From Nemania diffusa (taxonomy: Eukaryota > Ascomycota > Sordariomycetes > Xylariales > Xylariaceae): DNA of 64,000 nt. The stretch covers positions 2,356,001-2,420,000 of the forward strand of contig JBBPUQ010000009.1 in NCBI GenBank assembly GCA_038501195.1, in the 5' to 3' direction. Below, one piece after another: positions 11,528 to 22,391 of this stretch. Within the stretch, counting starts at the first letter, position 1. Every line of letters begins with the position of its first letter. Under the pieces are notes generated by a model that saw only the letters and a program-made list of their open reading frames with translations, was not told the origin of the DNA and ran no database searches. The position numbers were made by a program, and so were the translations under genes.

Positions 11528-11923
11528 TTATGATTCGCCAGCAGCTTCTGCCTCTTCCTCGTATGATGGGAATTCAACTTGGAAATCTTCGCTATCTGCG
11601 TCATCCGCATCGTCTGCCACGATGGTAAAGGCAACCATCATGTTGTCTTGGAATCCTTTGTCGACGGGGGCATCATCCACCTCAAAGTCAAGGGGTTTCC
11701 AGCCTTGCGTGGGATCAACCTTGCTCTTGAGCACAGCGAATTTGATCTGTGAAGCGCTGGTTGGGAGTTTGGTCGTCTTTGGAGGTATAACAGATGTCGT
11801 GATGCCATTAGGGTATCTCTCATTCAGGACGTCTAATAGCTCCTCTTGAACATTCCCAAACGTGGTCATAGAATCAATGAATATGAAGATGGTTTGGGTG
11901 CCGTGTTTGAAGCGAATCGACAT
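11528..11923 (-). CDS. Small acidic conserved-looking protein of unknown function
   Basis: A single-exon frame of 131 residues starts at ATG 11923. The first half (MSIRFKHGTQTIFIFID... VQEELLDVLNERYP) has alternating hydrophobic strands and a helix that could form a ubiquitin-like fold; that is only an inference. The C-terminal third is strongly acidic (DDADDADSEDF, YEEEAEAA) and probably disordered. I do not recognise a named family or catalytic motif. The gene is divergent from the Tim17-like gene at 12647, sharing a 0.7-kb upstream region. The composition and long uninterrupted frame suggest it is a real gene. Confidence 0.65.
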   Translation of the reverse strand: MSIRFKHGTQTIFIFIDSMTTFGNVQEELLDVLNERYPNGITTSVIPPKTTKLPTSASQIKFAVLKSKVDPTQGWKPLDFEVDDAPVDKGFQDNMMVAFTIVADDADDADSEDFQVEFPSYEEEAEAAGES

Positions 11924-12646
11924 GTCGATGTCACGTATCTCATCTCGCCGGACCTTTATAAGTCAGTCAGCTAGAGTAGGCAGCTAGAGTAAGTAGCTAC
12001 GAGGCTCCAAAATAGGAAAATCTCTTACCATGATGAATGATGTTTAATGATACGGCCGTCTCGGATATGTGGTGGTGGGATTTGCCGTTTGCAAGAGTGA
12101 AGCGTGTGCAGAACCTCCAAGACCTCTTTCACGTCATTAGGTAGCACGCTTAAGTATTGATAGTGTGGAGTAGGAATGATGATGGTAGGCTGTATGCGTA
12201 TGCCTTGACGCGGAAACACGTGCAGCGTACTGCTAGACCTACCTACAAGTATAGCGCGTTAAGTGGCGCCACTCGGGTAAGTGTATGGCATACAGTGGGT
12301 GCCTAGGTAGCTACCTACCTACTAATTGCTGTAAAAGTGGTCCGAGTGGACACCTCCAGTCCCTATCAGCACCTGTGTTACATTCAGTAGAACCTATCGA
12401 AAGCTTTCAGAGGATTTCTCCAAAGTGAAGCTGACTTCTCCTTCACTTTTCAACAACGCACGAGGAATAGTAGAATCGAGCCCGGTGCGCCATACTTCAA
12501 TATCATTTACTTAACTCCTTCTCTTAGGTCGCTGTCTTTCCTAATGTGCCTTTGAGCCTCGAGTTCTCCTGTAAAACACAAGTGTCCGAGTTTACTACCA
12601 CCTACCTCGTCTTCAATCCCTAAGCTACGCCTCTCTTAACGACAGA
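11924..12646. promoter_or_regulatory. Bidirectional upstream region
   Basis: This lies between two divergent start codons. It holds a dense run of CTACCTA/TAGGTAG words at about 12301-12325 and pyrimidine-rich stretches before the start at 12647. No RNA gene or extra exon was seen. Confidence 0.4.
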
Positions 12647-13314
12647 ATGGAGCCTATAGATAAAACGAAAGGACGCTCCCTGTCGACTCAAGCCCGCGAA
12701 CAATATGACCAGCTCTGGAAAGATGCTCGTCTTTCCATCCCGTCGTTCTTGCGAATTCCTGTGGCTGCAACAGCTGCTTTCGGCATCGGTATGAGTCTAG
12801 GGTTAGCACAAGGTGGCAAGATGGCTGGCTTGCGTTTTCAAGCCGAGCACGCCCATCGACTCCCTACGACGGTCACCGGTTGGTATCTGTATCATAAGAG
12901 CAAGAATTACCATCTAGCGTTTGGTGGTTTGAAGGAGGGATTCAAACTTGGTGCCCGACTAGGCGTACTGAGTACTGCAATGTTCTGTGCCGAGAATTTG
13001 TTCGATGTTTATCGTGGAAGCCAAGACCTTATCAACACCGTCATGGCAAGTCTAGCGGTAGCCGGCGGCTTTAGTTTATGGAGTAGGTTGTGATACCCGT
13101 ACATGGCTGCATGCATCTGCATTCGCTGACTGTGTCAGATCGCTTCTCAGCTGCAGAAACGGCAAGGACTGCAAAGAAAGGCCTCATATTCGGCCTAGTT
13201 TATGGTGGTGTTCAGGACGTGCTCTCCCTGGCTAGAGGTCGCCCCGTCGGATATATTACCTTTCTTCGGAAACAGATCGGAAAGCCCGGACCAGACTCTG
13301 AACCATCTAGGTAA
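12647..13314 (+). CDS. Tim17/Tim22-like small membrane protein
   Basis: Two exons, 12647-13082 and 13139-13314 (56-nt intron), give 203 residues. The protein has four weakly hydrophobic Gly/Ala-rich segments (around AATAAFGIGMSLGLAQGG, KEGFKLGARLGVLSTAMF, INTVMASLAVAGGF and KKGLIFGLVYGGVQDV) with small-residue spacing typical of the Tim17/Tim22/Tim23 fold. The block DVYRGSQDLINTVMASLAVAGG resembles the conserved RGxxDxxNxxxAG region of that family. A role in or near the mitochondrial inner membrane is likely, but this does not look like the core translocase subunits themselves. The start ATG follows an untranslated pyrimidine-rich leader. The splice restores the continuous reading GFSLWNRFSAAETAR. 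Confidence 0.75.
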
Positions 13315-14480
13315 TCTGGTCGAGATACTGGAACTAGGTACTGTATAATTGTCATTGGTTCTTCCACTCTATTGGACCCAAAGCGGTCTATACAGCCGAG
13401 TTTTTCACCTGTTTCCAAGTGCCGAAGCCCAAGGCTGTCTATCCTTTTTTCGCGGCTGTCGCGTTCTCATGCGCTATAAAACGACATTCCTTAGCTTTAT
13501 AGGCCGACAAACAAGATGGCTTAAGCTGCAGCAGTAAGGGGGGTCTGGTTTGCCTTCAGAATGGACATGCGGCATAGTCGATACCCCACGCTTGCATGGG
13601 GTCCCCTCAAAGTCGCAAGTTGCAGCATCCTCTACCAGGATGTCTCCCGATACGAAAACAAGCGGTCTCGGCCTCGCAGCAAAAGTAATCTCACGCTATA
13701 GTATTCCTCAATAATCCACTGGCGACCATCAGCCCCACGGATTTCCACCTTGAGCCGCTGAAAAACCAGCTGTGCAATTGAAGAGCCGGCTCCGAATCGG
13801 TCAGCCGGGAGCATCACGCGGCTGTGGGGATTCACCAAGGTTAAAACTGCGTAGCGGGTCGACAAAGACGACTAAATTAGTCGAAGCGTAGGGTACTATT
13901 CGAACTTCTCGGGTCTCGAGCCAGCTACTTTTGGCGTTTGCTCTACCAGATTTCACGTCGTGTTATTTGATTGGCCAATGCCGACACCCGCGTTGGTCAT
14001 GACACGGCTACTTGCGGCTTTTCTATGGGTCCACGTGATCCTATGCTAGCCCGATAAGAGATCCCCGCGAAAGCACTGTATATTGGCTTGTCATGGAATC
14101 GTAATTGGAAGGACCAGACCTATCAATGGGTGTTTGCGCTCTGCAAGGAAATCAGTCTCCCTGCCCCATGATGACATTCTCTATCGCGCCTGCGGTCCCC
14201 CAGGCCGGCGCTCCTGCGCGGCCATGTGCGACCTCGGAGACGGGGAGGCTTGAGGTATCCCGTTCAAGTCAGGTAGAACCTTAGCATGAGAAGTTAAAAA
14301 GAAAGACCTGCATGCTTTGTCCGCCTCAGTATGTGTCTCTGTATATTGCCCTAAGGTGCCCTTTTCCTCCCAGCACGCTATACATATTTCTATCCAATTA
14401 ACTATCCCTCGGCCCTGGCGTTTACTCTTTCTCCTTTATATTATCAGCGTCAAAGCGTAACTCAAGGATACTAACTAATC
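13315..14480. promoter_or_regulatory. Intergenic and promoter region upstream of proline dehydrogenase
   Basis: No convincing coding exon. Likely control words sit 400-520 bp upstream of the start: a palindrome ATTGGCCAAT containing two facing CCAAT boxes (13970-13979), an E-box CACGTG (14032-14037) and a GATAAG site (14053-14058). GATA sites are read by AreA-type nitrogen regulators, which would suit a proline-catabolic gene; CCAAT is read by the HAP complex. These are sequence matches only. Confidence 0.45.
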
Positions 14481-16040
14481 ATGATCAAGACACCAGCAGT
14501 GGGCAGGGTGCCCTCGCTTCCCTACTTTCTTGCCTTGAGGAAGAACCCTTCATATATTCTTGGTGTCACTGGACGCTATGGACAGCGATACGCATTAAAC
14601 ACAGACTCGCGGACACGGAGGAGGATACATAGCTCGTCTACACGTTCGTCACCTCCTACCGACCAGATACATGTGGCTGCTTCGGCCTCCGTTGGCGGGC
14701 TTCCTGTAAACGCTCAGGTTTCTTCGATTCCCCCATCGACAAGGCCGCAATCAGCGACTTTATCTATACTTCCACTTGCCACGGTACTACGGACGTTGGC
14801 CTCAACGACAATATCGTCATCCCGAATTCTCCTCCCACCGTCGCTCGCGATCATGTCCACGCTAGCACATTCCAACCAAGCCCTGTTCAACCCAGACAAG
14901 AACCCCCTCCTTCGTTGGTTCTTGAAACAGACCTTCTATGCCCAATTCTGCGCTGGTGAAAACGCCATGGAAGTTCGTCGTACTGTCGATGGGCTCAAGG
15001 GAATCGGATATACTGGCGTGATACTGGGCTACGCAAGAGAAGTGGTTCTCACGGACGAGCAGACGCGTAATCTATCCTCATGCGAGAAGGGGCCGGTGGC
15101 TGAAGAGTGTATCCGCAACGAAATTACGCCTTGGGCAGCTGGAACCATGGAGACTCTTCAATTGGCAGGCCCAGACGATTTCGTAGCGCTCAAATTCAGC
15201 GGTGCCGGGCGCCAGGCTCTATATGCACTGAAGAACCGACTTCCGCCACCACAACAGCTAAAGAAAGCCATTGATGAGATCTGTGAGCTTGCTGCGAAGA
15301 GAGACGTGCCGTTGCTTTTCGACGCCGAGCAGACTGCTATCCAGGCCGGGATTGACGACTGGACCCTACAATACCAGCGCAAATACAATACAAAGCCAGG
15401 CCATGCTATTATCTACGGTACCTATCAAGCTTACTTAAAGGGCACACCTGCATTACTTGGTTCCCACCTCTCTGTCGCGTCAAAGGAGAATTTCACGTTG
15501 GGTATCAAACTTGTCCGTGGTGCGTATCTCGGCTCTGACCCCCGCCACGTCATCCACGATACCAAGGAAGATACGGATGCTGCATACGACAGCATCGCCT
15601 CCAGCCTGATCAGGCGGAAGTGGGGACCCATGCTACAGCAAAACGTTGCTTTCCCGCAAATCAGTATTCTTCTAGGCTCGCACAACCTTGCCTCCGTGCG
15701 TAAGGCACGCGAGATACGGGCTGGACCAGAATGCGCTGGCACGGAGCTTGCCATCGCGCAGCTGCAAGGCATGGCTGACGAGGTCAGCTGCGAGCTGCTT
15801 GCGGCAAAGACCAAAGATAAGAAAGATGGTGCGGAGAAGGCGGCTGAGCAGTCGGTTGGGTCGTGTGAGGCGCCTCGCGCTTACAAATACATTGTCTGGG
15901 GCACGACGAAGGAGTGCATGAAGTACCTCCTACGAAGAGCCCACGAGAACAAGGATGCCGTTGCACGGACGAAGAGCGGACGCGACGCGGCCTGGGGAGA
16001 GGTAACGAGGCGTGCGAAAGCCCTCGTTGGCCTCGCTTGA
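14481..16040 (+). CDS. Proline dehydrogenase (proline oxidase), mitochondrial
   Basis: Single-exon frame of 519 residues. This flavoenzyme oxidises L-proline to pyrroline-5-carboxylate, the first step of proline catabolism to glutamate, at the mitochondrial inner membrane. Visible barrel motifs are LLFDAEQTAIQAGIDDW, IYGTYQAYLKGTP, KLVRGAYLGSDPRH and the C-terminal YLLRRAHENKDAV, which carries the substrate-binding Arg pair. The first 100 or so residues are basic, Ser/Thr-rich and acid-poor, as expected of a mitochondrial presequence. An insert of Lys/Glu-rich sequence (KTKDKKDGAEKAAEQ) lies just before the last block. The neighbours are not the prnB permease or P5C dehydrogenase known from the Aspergillus prn cluster, so clustering is not evident. 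The AreA-like GATA and CCAAT sites upstream suggest nitrogen control. Confidence 0.92.
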   Translation: MIKTPAVGRVPSLPYFLALRKNPSYILGVTGRYGQRYALNTDSRTRRRIHSSSTRSSPPTDQIHVAASASVGGLPVNAQVSSIPPSTRPQSATLSILPLATVLRTLASTTISSSRILLPPSLAIMSTLAHSNQALFNPDKNPLLRWFLKQTFYAQFCAGENAMEVRRTVDGLKGIGYTGVILGYAREVVLTDEQTRNLSSCEKGPVAEECIRNEITPWAAGTMETLQLAGPDDFVALKFSGAGRQALYALKNRLPPPQQLKKAIDEICELAAKRDVPLLFDAEQTAIQAGIDDWTLQYQRKYNTKPGHAIIYGTYQAYLKGTPALLGSHLSVASKENFTLGIKLVRGAYLGSDPRHVIHDTKEDTDAAYDSIASSLIRRKWGPMLQQNVAFPQISILLGSHNLASVRKAREIRAGPECAGTELAIAQLQGMADEVSCELLAAKTKDKKDGAEKAAEQSVGSCEAPRAYKYIVWGTTKECMKYLLRRAHENKDAVARTKSGRDAAWGEVTRRAKALVGLA

Positions 16041-16403
16041 GCGCATTTCTTTTCAGGGTCGCCTTTCGTTGCTACGAGGGGTCAAGACTAGAATCCTAGA
16101 CGGACGCGATAGACAGATTCACGATCCATGATTCACGAACTTCGATTTCGATTTGTCAGGTTGGGTAGTGGGGAGTTCAGGTCAGTTGCGATCTTTAGCA
16201 TTAGCAAAGACGCTACAAATCGGTTGCGCTTGTAAAGGAGTCAAGACATAAAAGCGGAATACTATATTCCATAGCATACCTAGATATCCAAAGTCCGTGT
16301 CGGCATCAATCAGAATTCATTAAGTAGTAACCAATTTCCCGGCCTCGTGAAATCGATTTGTATTATTAAATATTTTTTTTTCTCGTCTTCATGCTGTCAC
16401 TAT
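16041..16403. other. Convergent 3' flank
   Basis: This 363-nt spacer lies between two genes converging tail to tail. It contains AT-rich runs near 16360-16380 suitable for polyadenylation on either strand. Nothing else was seen. Confidence 0.4.
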
Positions 16404-17501
16404 TTATACTCCTCTTAATGCCATCCCGCCCATTATCAACATGTTCATTTCTTGATTCTTTACGGCAGGATCTTTTATTTTGTCTAGCCAGCTCACGCCA
16501 TTTAGCTTGTAGTACTTGCGCACGCGCCCCCAGTCCGTGAGTTCTTCTAGCGTCTGGTCTGTAAAGGGCACTGACCGGCCTTGGACGTGAGTGAGGAGAT
16601 GTTCCTCGATAGCTTGGGCTGTCGACAGACGCTTGACACTTGTCCCCGATTCCGGTGCTAATGTTGATTCTGAGGCCGCAGCGTCTGATGATAACACTGG
16701 CGGTGCAACGAGTACCTTAACAATTACTAAGTCCCGACTTGCGGGCGTGATGCCATACCGTCGGTATGATTCTGCGATCTAAACAGGTGTGAGCCACTCA
16801 TGTTCGCTTGCCCCATTGTTTGACTAGCATTCCTGGTATATATGAATAGGATGTGCGGGGATGATATGAGTAGACAGGTAAATAAGAAGATAGTATGCTG
16901 TTAATAACCAGGGGACATAGAGAGAGATAGGGGGAGATGTAACGAGGGAGATTATGTGGACATGCTAGAAACCTTGTGCTTACGTTATTTGTTGGGCTCA
17001 GAGACCACACGATTTCCGAGTGCACGTTCGGCGTCTTCATGGTCCCGCCCACCTGCGCCGTGATGGCCTTGAACACGGCGCTGAGGACCTGTAGCCGTGA
17101 TGTGATCTATTACGCCCGTGTCAGCTCAGCTGTAAACCGGCGCATATCTAGAGCGAGGAACCATATAGTCATACCACGCCGGCGTCGATTAAGGCATACT
17201 CGAAATCTGCATTCCGAGCAAGCAGCTGCTGATGAAGGAATGCCGCGTTTTCAACATCGCGAAACACGGCGACGTGCACCGAATGTGTCGCCGGTATGTG
17301 CTCGAGCTGCAAAGTCTCTAATATAGGCGAGGTAGACATTGTAGAGGATTGGCTGAGAGGGTTTATCTCTGTGCTTATAGATTGCGTTTGATGGTCTGTC
17401 TTCTGTCGCTTTGCTGTTGGAGAAACACGAGCCTCTTCGTCTAGTGATTGCAAGTCGCGTGCAATATTAGACTCTGATGGCTGTTGGGTATTGGAGGACA
17501 T
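16404..17501 (-). CDS. CGI121: EKC/KEOPS complex subunit Cgi121 (TPRKB-like)
   Basis: Three exons (17175-17501, 16984-17106, 16404-16778) join to 274 residues. KEOPS makes the t6A37 base of ANN-decoding tRNAs; Cgi121 binds Bud32 and the tRNA 3' end. Family blocks are clear: [66 protein letters not shown] and [10 protein letters not shown]...LVIVKV; the last two pairs are rebuilt across splice sites. The usual family start corresponds to the ATG at 17339 ([11 protein letters not shown]). The upstream ATG at 17501 adds 54 Ser/Gln-rich residues with a KRQKTD patch that could be a nuclear signal; which start is used is open. The middle of exon 3 has a Ser/Ala-rich insert. The gene converges on proline dehydrogenase. 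Confidence 0.9.
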
Positions 17502-20475
17502 TACTGGAATTATAGGTACGTTGATAAAGTCACGACCCTTTCGCATGCATCGCGGGGCACTGGGACGCCTTGGAGGGGCATGGCAGCCAGCAGGAACCAG
17601 CTGGCGGCGCAGTGGCCTCAGCTTCAGTCACACCCACCTCAGTCAGATTAATAGAAAATTTACACACGTTAGAGGCATTGACTCGATCTGAAAGCGATGA
17701 TTGCTACTGTCGCATCATATTAGCTAGTATGAGTGTAAATCATATGCATAAGAGTGTATTCTAGAGGCTCCAATTGCCAGTTTCACATCCGTGTTACTTA
17801 ACTACTAGTAGAAGTAGGACTACCTAGGTCCTAGATAGTACACTCTTACCAGTGAGGAGCTGGGGATAGCGAATATGGATTGCCGAAGTATTCAGGTTTC
17901 ATCGGAAAACCCTCTAGATAATGAGAAATTAACCAAATTATCCCAGCCTCCGTTAACCTCCAGGACTCGCGCTGAGTTTTACCAATCACATTTAAGAGGC
18001 GGACAGAATGACTGAATTACCCCTAAAGAAGGCCAAAGTCAAACAAGGCTCTTTTCTACGTTTGCGGTGATTCCTACATAGTCTATGTATCCCTCAGTAT
18101 GCCGGCGAATTGATTTATCATAGCCAGTTACTAGAAGCTTTAGAATACACCTTACCTCCCCGCCCTCACAAAGACTCTTAAAGCAGTTACTTCAATAATC
18201 CTAATGCAAGTCTCAGGCATAAGTGTTGACAGTCTAACTGAGGTTCAAACTATAACTATCTTGGCTAGTTAAAAAGGATAGTGTTGCTACCTAGGGAAAC
18301 TCTAGATCCCCAGGCTCAGAGTGTAAGCTTTATGTTAAACATAAAGTGCCCCTTTCGAAATTCAGTGCTAAAATTTTCCCCGTGGAAAGCACTGTAGTAT
18401 AGCTATGTAGCTGTATACGCCCGGGTTTGTATAATATAGATAAAACCAACTGTTGGCATGTAGTGTGGTTATGCCAGTATTATCGACATTTGAGCATCAG
18501 TGCGCCTCGCTGATGCGTCGCTAACACCCCGACAGCTCGACGTCGACGACCTGGGAGTCCGCGCCCAATGGGTTGCCTTCGTTAATACTCGTCGAACTGC
18601 CCGGATTGAGCGTACTGCCAAAAGTACGCGTGAATTTTGCAAGGTTGCAAGTAGGTTTTGCGCGTCCTCTACGCCCCCCCCCCCCCCCCCCCCCCCCCCC
18701 CCCACGCCTTGTGAATTCGTCGCTAACGACTTGTGAAATCCCAATAGAGGCGCTTTGACGCGCTGTCTGCGCTGCGCGCACCGGTGGCCTCTCTGGTGGC
18801 GCTGCTGAGGATACTTTGTTTGTTGCTGGTGAAGCCTAGATTCTGGGCGGCGTAGGCGTATCTGTTTTGGCTCGCGCATTGCGGAACTGGCTTATTTATA
18901 TTAATTAATTTAAAATTTAAAATATATTTAAATAAAAAGTTTAAAAAAAACAGCATAACCGAAGAATAAACGAAGAATAAAGGCAGCTATAAAGCAACAA
19001 TAATCTCCAAATAAGAATATTTATGCCCTTTTCTACTAGGAGGGAGACAAGGTAGTATTGGTCATTCGAGATAAGGCAACTTATGCCCGACAGCCAGCCT
19101 CCTAACATGTGTAACCTGCAGACTATTGTTCGGTACCGACGCAAGTCTGCATAGTTAGTGTATTAAGTCTACTCTAAATAAAAGTTGACCATATTGTGGG
19201 CCAAGATATATTTACCTACCCGCATTGTTTCATCTATCTGGTCTAGCGAATGGGGCGGGATGGGGAAGCTAGTAGTGGTGGATGTGCCCTATAAGTCTGA
19301 TCATATATATACATGAGCTGGGTTCTGCCAGTACCCGAGACATTCTTTGAGTTGATTAAGTACATGGAAGTATAATACATAATACCCATATTAATTTTTA
19401 AAGAAAACTTGTAGAATAGTACCAAATGTTCCCGGAATCGAGAACATTCTAGCTGAGCTAGCCTCAAATCTTCGTCGAGGACGCCACCACCTCCCTGACA
19501 GATGTCAATGCTCACATGACACACATCTCATGCATTCACTTACAAGCTCCTTACGGAGTTCACCACTTGGTGGGCTTTCGAGTGAAACCCCTAAATTTAG
19601 TGATAGAGGGCATTACCACAGAGGATACGAGATTATACAATTACTAGATCTTAACCTAATTCATACGTTGTAAGAGGGCACAGTTAATATGTTTGCTGGT
19701 TCTTAGAGCTGCGTTCGTTGCTTTGATAGATGGTCGTCTAATAAACGAATATGAGAAACTTTATAATTACACTCACCATTTCCTATTTCTGATTGTTACC
19801 GATGATGGATTTGAACGCAGTGGTCAATATTCAAATTTATATAGCCAAGTACCTTGTTAGATAATTTACTATTTGATGTGGTATAGCAATGAAATTTATG
19901 TGTTCGTTAAACTATATTGAAACTAGATGGAAATTGGTATATCTACTTGTTACACAATGTGTTGTACTGTTACAGTACACCTGTAACCCTGATCAACTTG
20001 CCCGAGTTAGCAAACAATAAGCCCTGAGTCCAGCAGCAACCTATGCCGGGTCAACCGTAACGCACAGAATAAAGCTTGAACTCGTAGCAGGCCAGGCTCC
20101 CAGCTAATGACCTATAGTCATATTAAGGAACGAACGGGGTTGCTGCGCAAAACCCCCGAAAACAAACTGTAAAAAGTCCAACTAACTGTATACATGCAAA
20201 TTCCGCCAGTTGCCGTGAAAGCCCCTTATACCTTCATCAAGTGGTTTTATAGCATGGGGTATCTCATCTTACAAACTGTGCCGTCCGTCATGATAAACAA
20301 GAGTAACGAGAAGTAGAGGGCTGTGACGCCAGTCTGGAATTAGGTTATAGAAGTTACCCGTGCTAACTATTGTGCCTAGAAACAGTATTAGGCGAAGTGA
20401 CGAACACGAGAAGCAGCCTATTAGTTATGGATAAAGAAGTGACTGTAGGGGGGACAGCAATGTAGTGAGCAGCTA
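17502..20475. other. Gene-poor AT-rich spacer, 3 kb
   Basis: No gene could be built here. The 18480-18956 part has short open frames on the minus strand in all three phases around a homopolymer, which I take as chance. 18890-18960 is almost pure A/T. The remainder has dense stops. It looks like degraded DNA, possibly an old repeat, but no terminal repeats or transposase motif were recognised. Confidence 0.45.
18674..18703. repeat. Homopolymer of 30 C
   Basis: An uninterrupted run of 30 cytosines is flanked by ACG and ACG. On the minus strand it is poly-G and could fold into a G-quadruplex. Length is prone to assembly error. Confidence 0.95.
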
Positions 20476-22391
20476 TTAGCGTATTAGCATGGGGAAATCC
20501 GAGGTTTGATTGTCTTTGCATGCGCTCACCCAGATCTCAAGCTCCTTCTGGTCCGGCTTTGCTTGGAATTTCTCGTCCAAGATATCTGTTTTTCAGTTGT
20601 TAGTAACCAAACTGAATGATATCTGCGCGGAGCTGCGAGTACGGAAATACATACCCTCGGTCATATGCAGAACGTCCTGGATCAAGTCATCTGACTTCAA
20701 GTCATCCCAGAATTTGTCCGCTTCTAGTTTATCTTCCCAATCTGTGATATTTCCAATTCGACTAAGAGAGAATCGGACAGCTGTGAAAGAGCACAAGCCC
20801 ATTTAGCATTGACCCCTTTTCAACTCGATATAGGTTGCTGAAGGGGAAAAACTCACTCTCTGGCTTGTAATTTTCTTTCTCGAGCTCTTTAATGCAATTT
20901 CGGATTTCCTTGCGGAACCGAAATGCATCCTGGTTCTGGTTTACGTCTTCTAGCCCTGGCGTAGTACCCGGCATTGCGCGTTCCTGCGTTGGAAACCCGT
21001 CGGTGATGCACATCACTAGATACGGGCGCTTGATTAGTGCGCCTGTCTTCAATTCCTTATATATGAATTGATCAAGGACGTGTTCTCGTAGCTTCGTCCC
21101 TATTGGCGTCCAGCCGTTACCGCGGCCATAAGCGTTGAAGATTTTCTCGATCTTAACGTCGTCGAGATTGTCGCCTTCTGGAATGTCTCTGTTGATGAAG
21201 CGAAGGTGGCATTTTCTGTTGTTTGGAACTGCCCGGGTGGTGATATCTGCCATTTTCTTCACGAGTGCTATCTGGGATTGCCACCGATCTCCCTTTTTAG
21301 AGCCGGGCCCGTTATCTTCGTTCCACATTGATCCGCTGTCATCTAGTGCAAGTTCTTTAGCTTTATACGTTTGACTTTCGGAAGATAAATAATACTTACC
21401 ACAGTATAATATGGGTTGATACAAAGCCAATTTAGCAAGAGCGTCGATCTGGGCGGGCGAGTTCAGAAGGTTCTTAGGGTCGTCTTTAAGCTGGGCAGCC
21501 TTCTCGGCAACTTGGTCGACATAAGGGTCACCAGGAGGAAAGAACTTCTCGAGGCCACCTCTATAACACGCAGTTAGCAATCGTCAACCCTGACCTCACT
21601 TCTAGAAGATGTGTATATAATACCTCTTAACCATATTATCTAGGTTTTGCTTGAACTCCTCTTTTGTGCTCGGTTCAGAAACGTCCTAAGTTAAGCATTA
21701 ATGACACTAATGCGCGAGGGGGTAGAGATCTATGTCTGCTCACCTCTTCAGGTAGCCCCGGGTCGGCGATGCCAAAGTAAGCCCGGGATGCAGCGTTGAA
21801 AATATCGGCAAGCGGACCGAAGCGTTTGAAGTAAGCAAGCACTGGCAATACCCAACTTAAAATGTAGGTCATAAGGCCGCCCACCCCTTTACTTGGGACG
21901 ATATCAAGAGCCTTCTTCACATTGGCGCTGTTCGGCTTAGACTCGTCTACAAGGTCCCTTGCAGTTTTGCCGGCAGAGTTCTTCTTCTCTTTCGAAGCTC
22001 CCCTCTCCACTAACAACTTGACGGCTTCCGGGTCATCTCTTTTGACGGCAGCCATCAATGGAGTGTTGTTCTGAACAGAGGCTGGACCTGGCTCATCGAA
22101 AGTGGCAGGATTCTTATCGAGAAGAAGCTGGATCATCCGCCGTCTCTCCCGTGGAGCATCTGCCGCCAGGTACATTGGCGTTCGCCCATCAGCAGTCTTC
22201 GCATCGGGACTTGCCTGATTATCTAGCAGAAGTTTTACCGTCGTCGCGTTGCCCGCAAGTAAAGCTTTAGCTAGTGGTGTCAAGCCGGATTTGGGATCCT
22301 GGGCATTGAGGAGGTTCGGGCCGTACGCCTGCAGTTTGGCTATATCGAGCACAGGCGGGATAGCCCCAGCGTCGTCCCAGATATTAGACAT
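20476..22391 (-). CDS. Ankyrin-repeat plus von Willebrand factor A domain protein
   Basis: Six exons (21744-22391, 21624-21685, 21400-21560, 20857-21342, 20655-20780, 20476-20585) join to 530 residues. The N-terminal 170 residues hold four to five ankyrin-type repeats (SGLTPLAKALLAGNATTVKLL, DGRTPMYLAAD, NNTPLMAAVKRDDPEAVKLLVERGA). A hydrophobic or amphipathic stretch follows (GLMTYILSWVLPVLAYF), and then a vWA domain beginning with the metal-binding MIDAS motif DDSGSMW at residues 291-297, rebuilt exactly by splicing, with later strands LVMCITDGFPTQ. vWA domains with an intact MIDAS usually bind partner proteins through a divalent ion; ankyrin repeats also bind proteins. No enzyme domain is seen. 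The last exon is uncertain: a GTGAGC after ELEIW may start another intron, giving a slightly different C-terminus. The cellular role is unknown. Confidence 0.8.

Noticed and set aside
13632..13865. 77-residue minus-strand frame with some protein-like runs
   Set aside because: Starts only at a TTG and cannot be joined to other exons; left within the spacer.
18469..18956. Overlapping minus-strand frames around the C homopolymer
   Set aside because: All three phases are open only because poly-G and low-complexity DNA lack stops; no domain or start signal.
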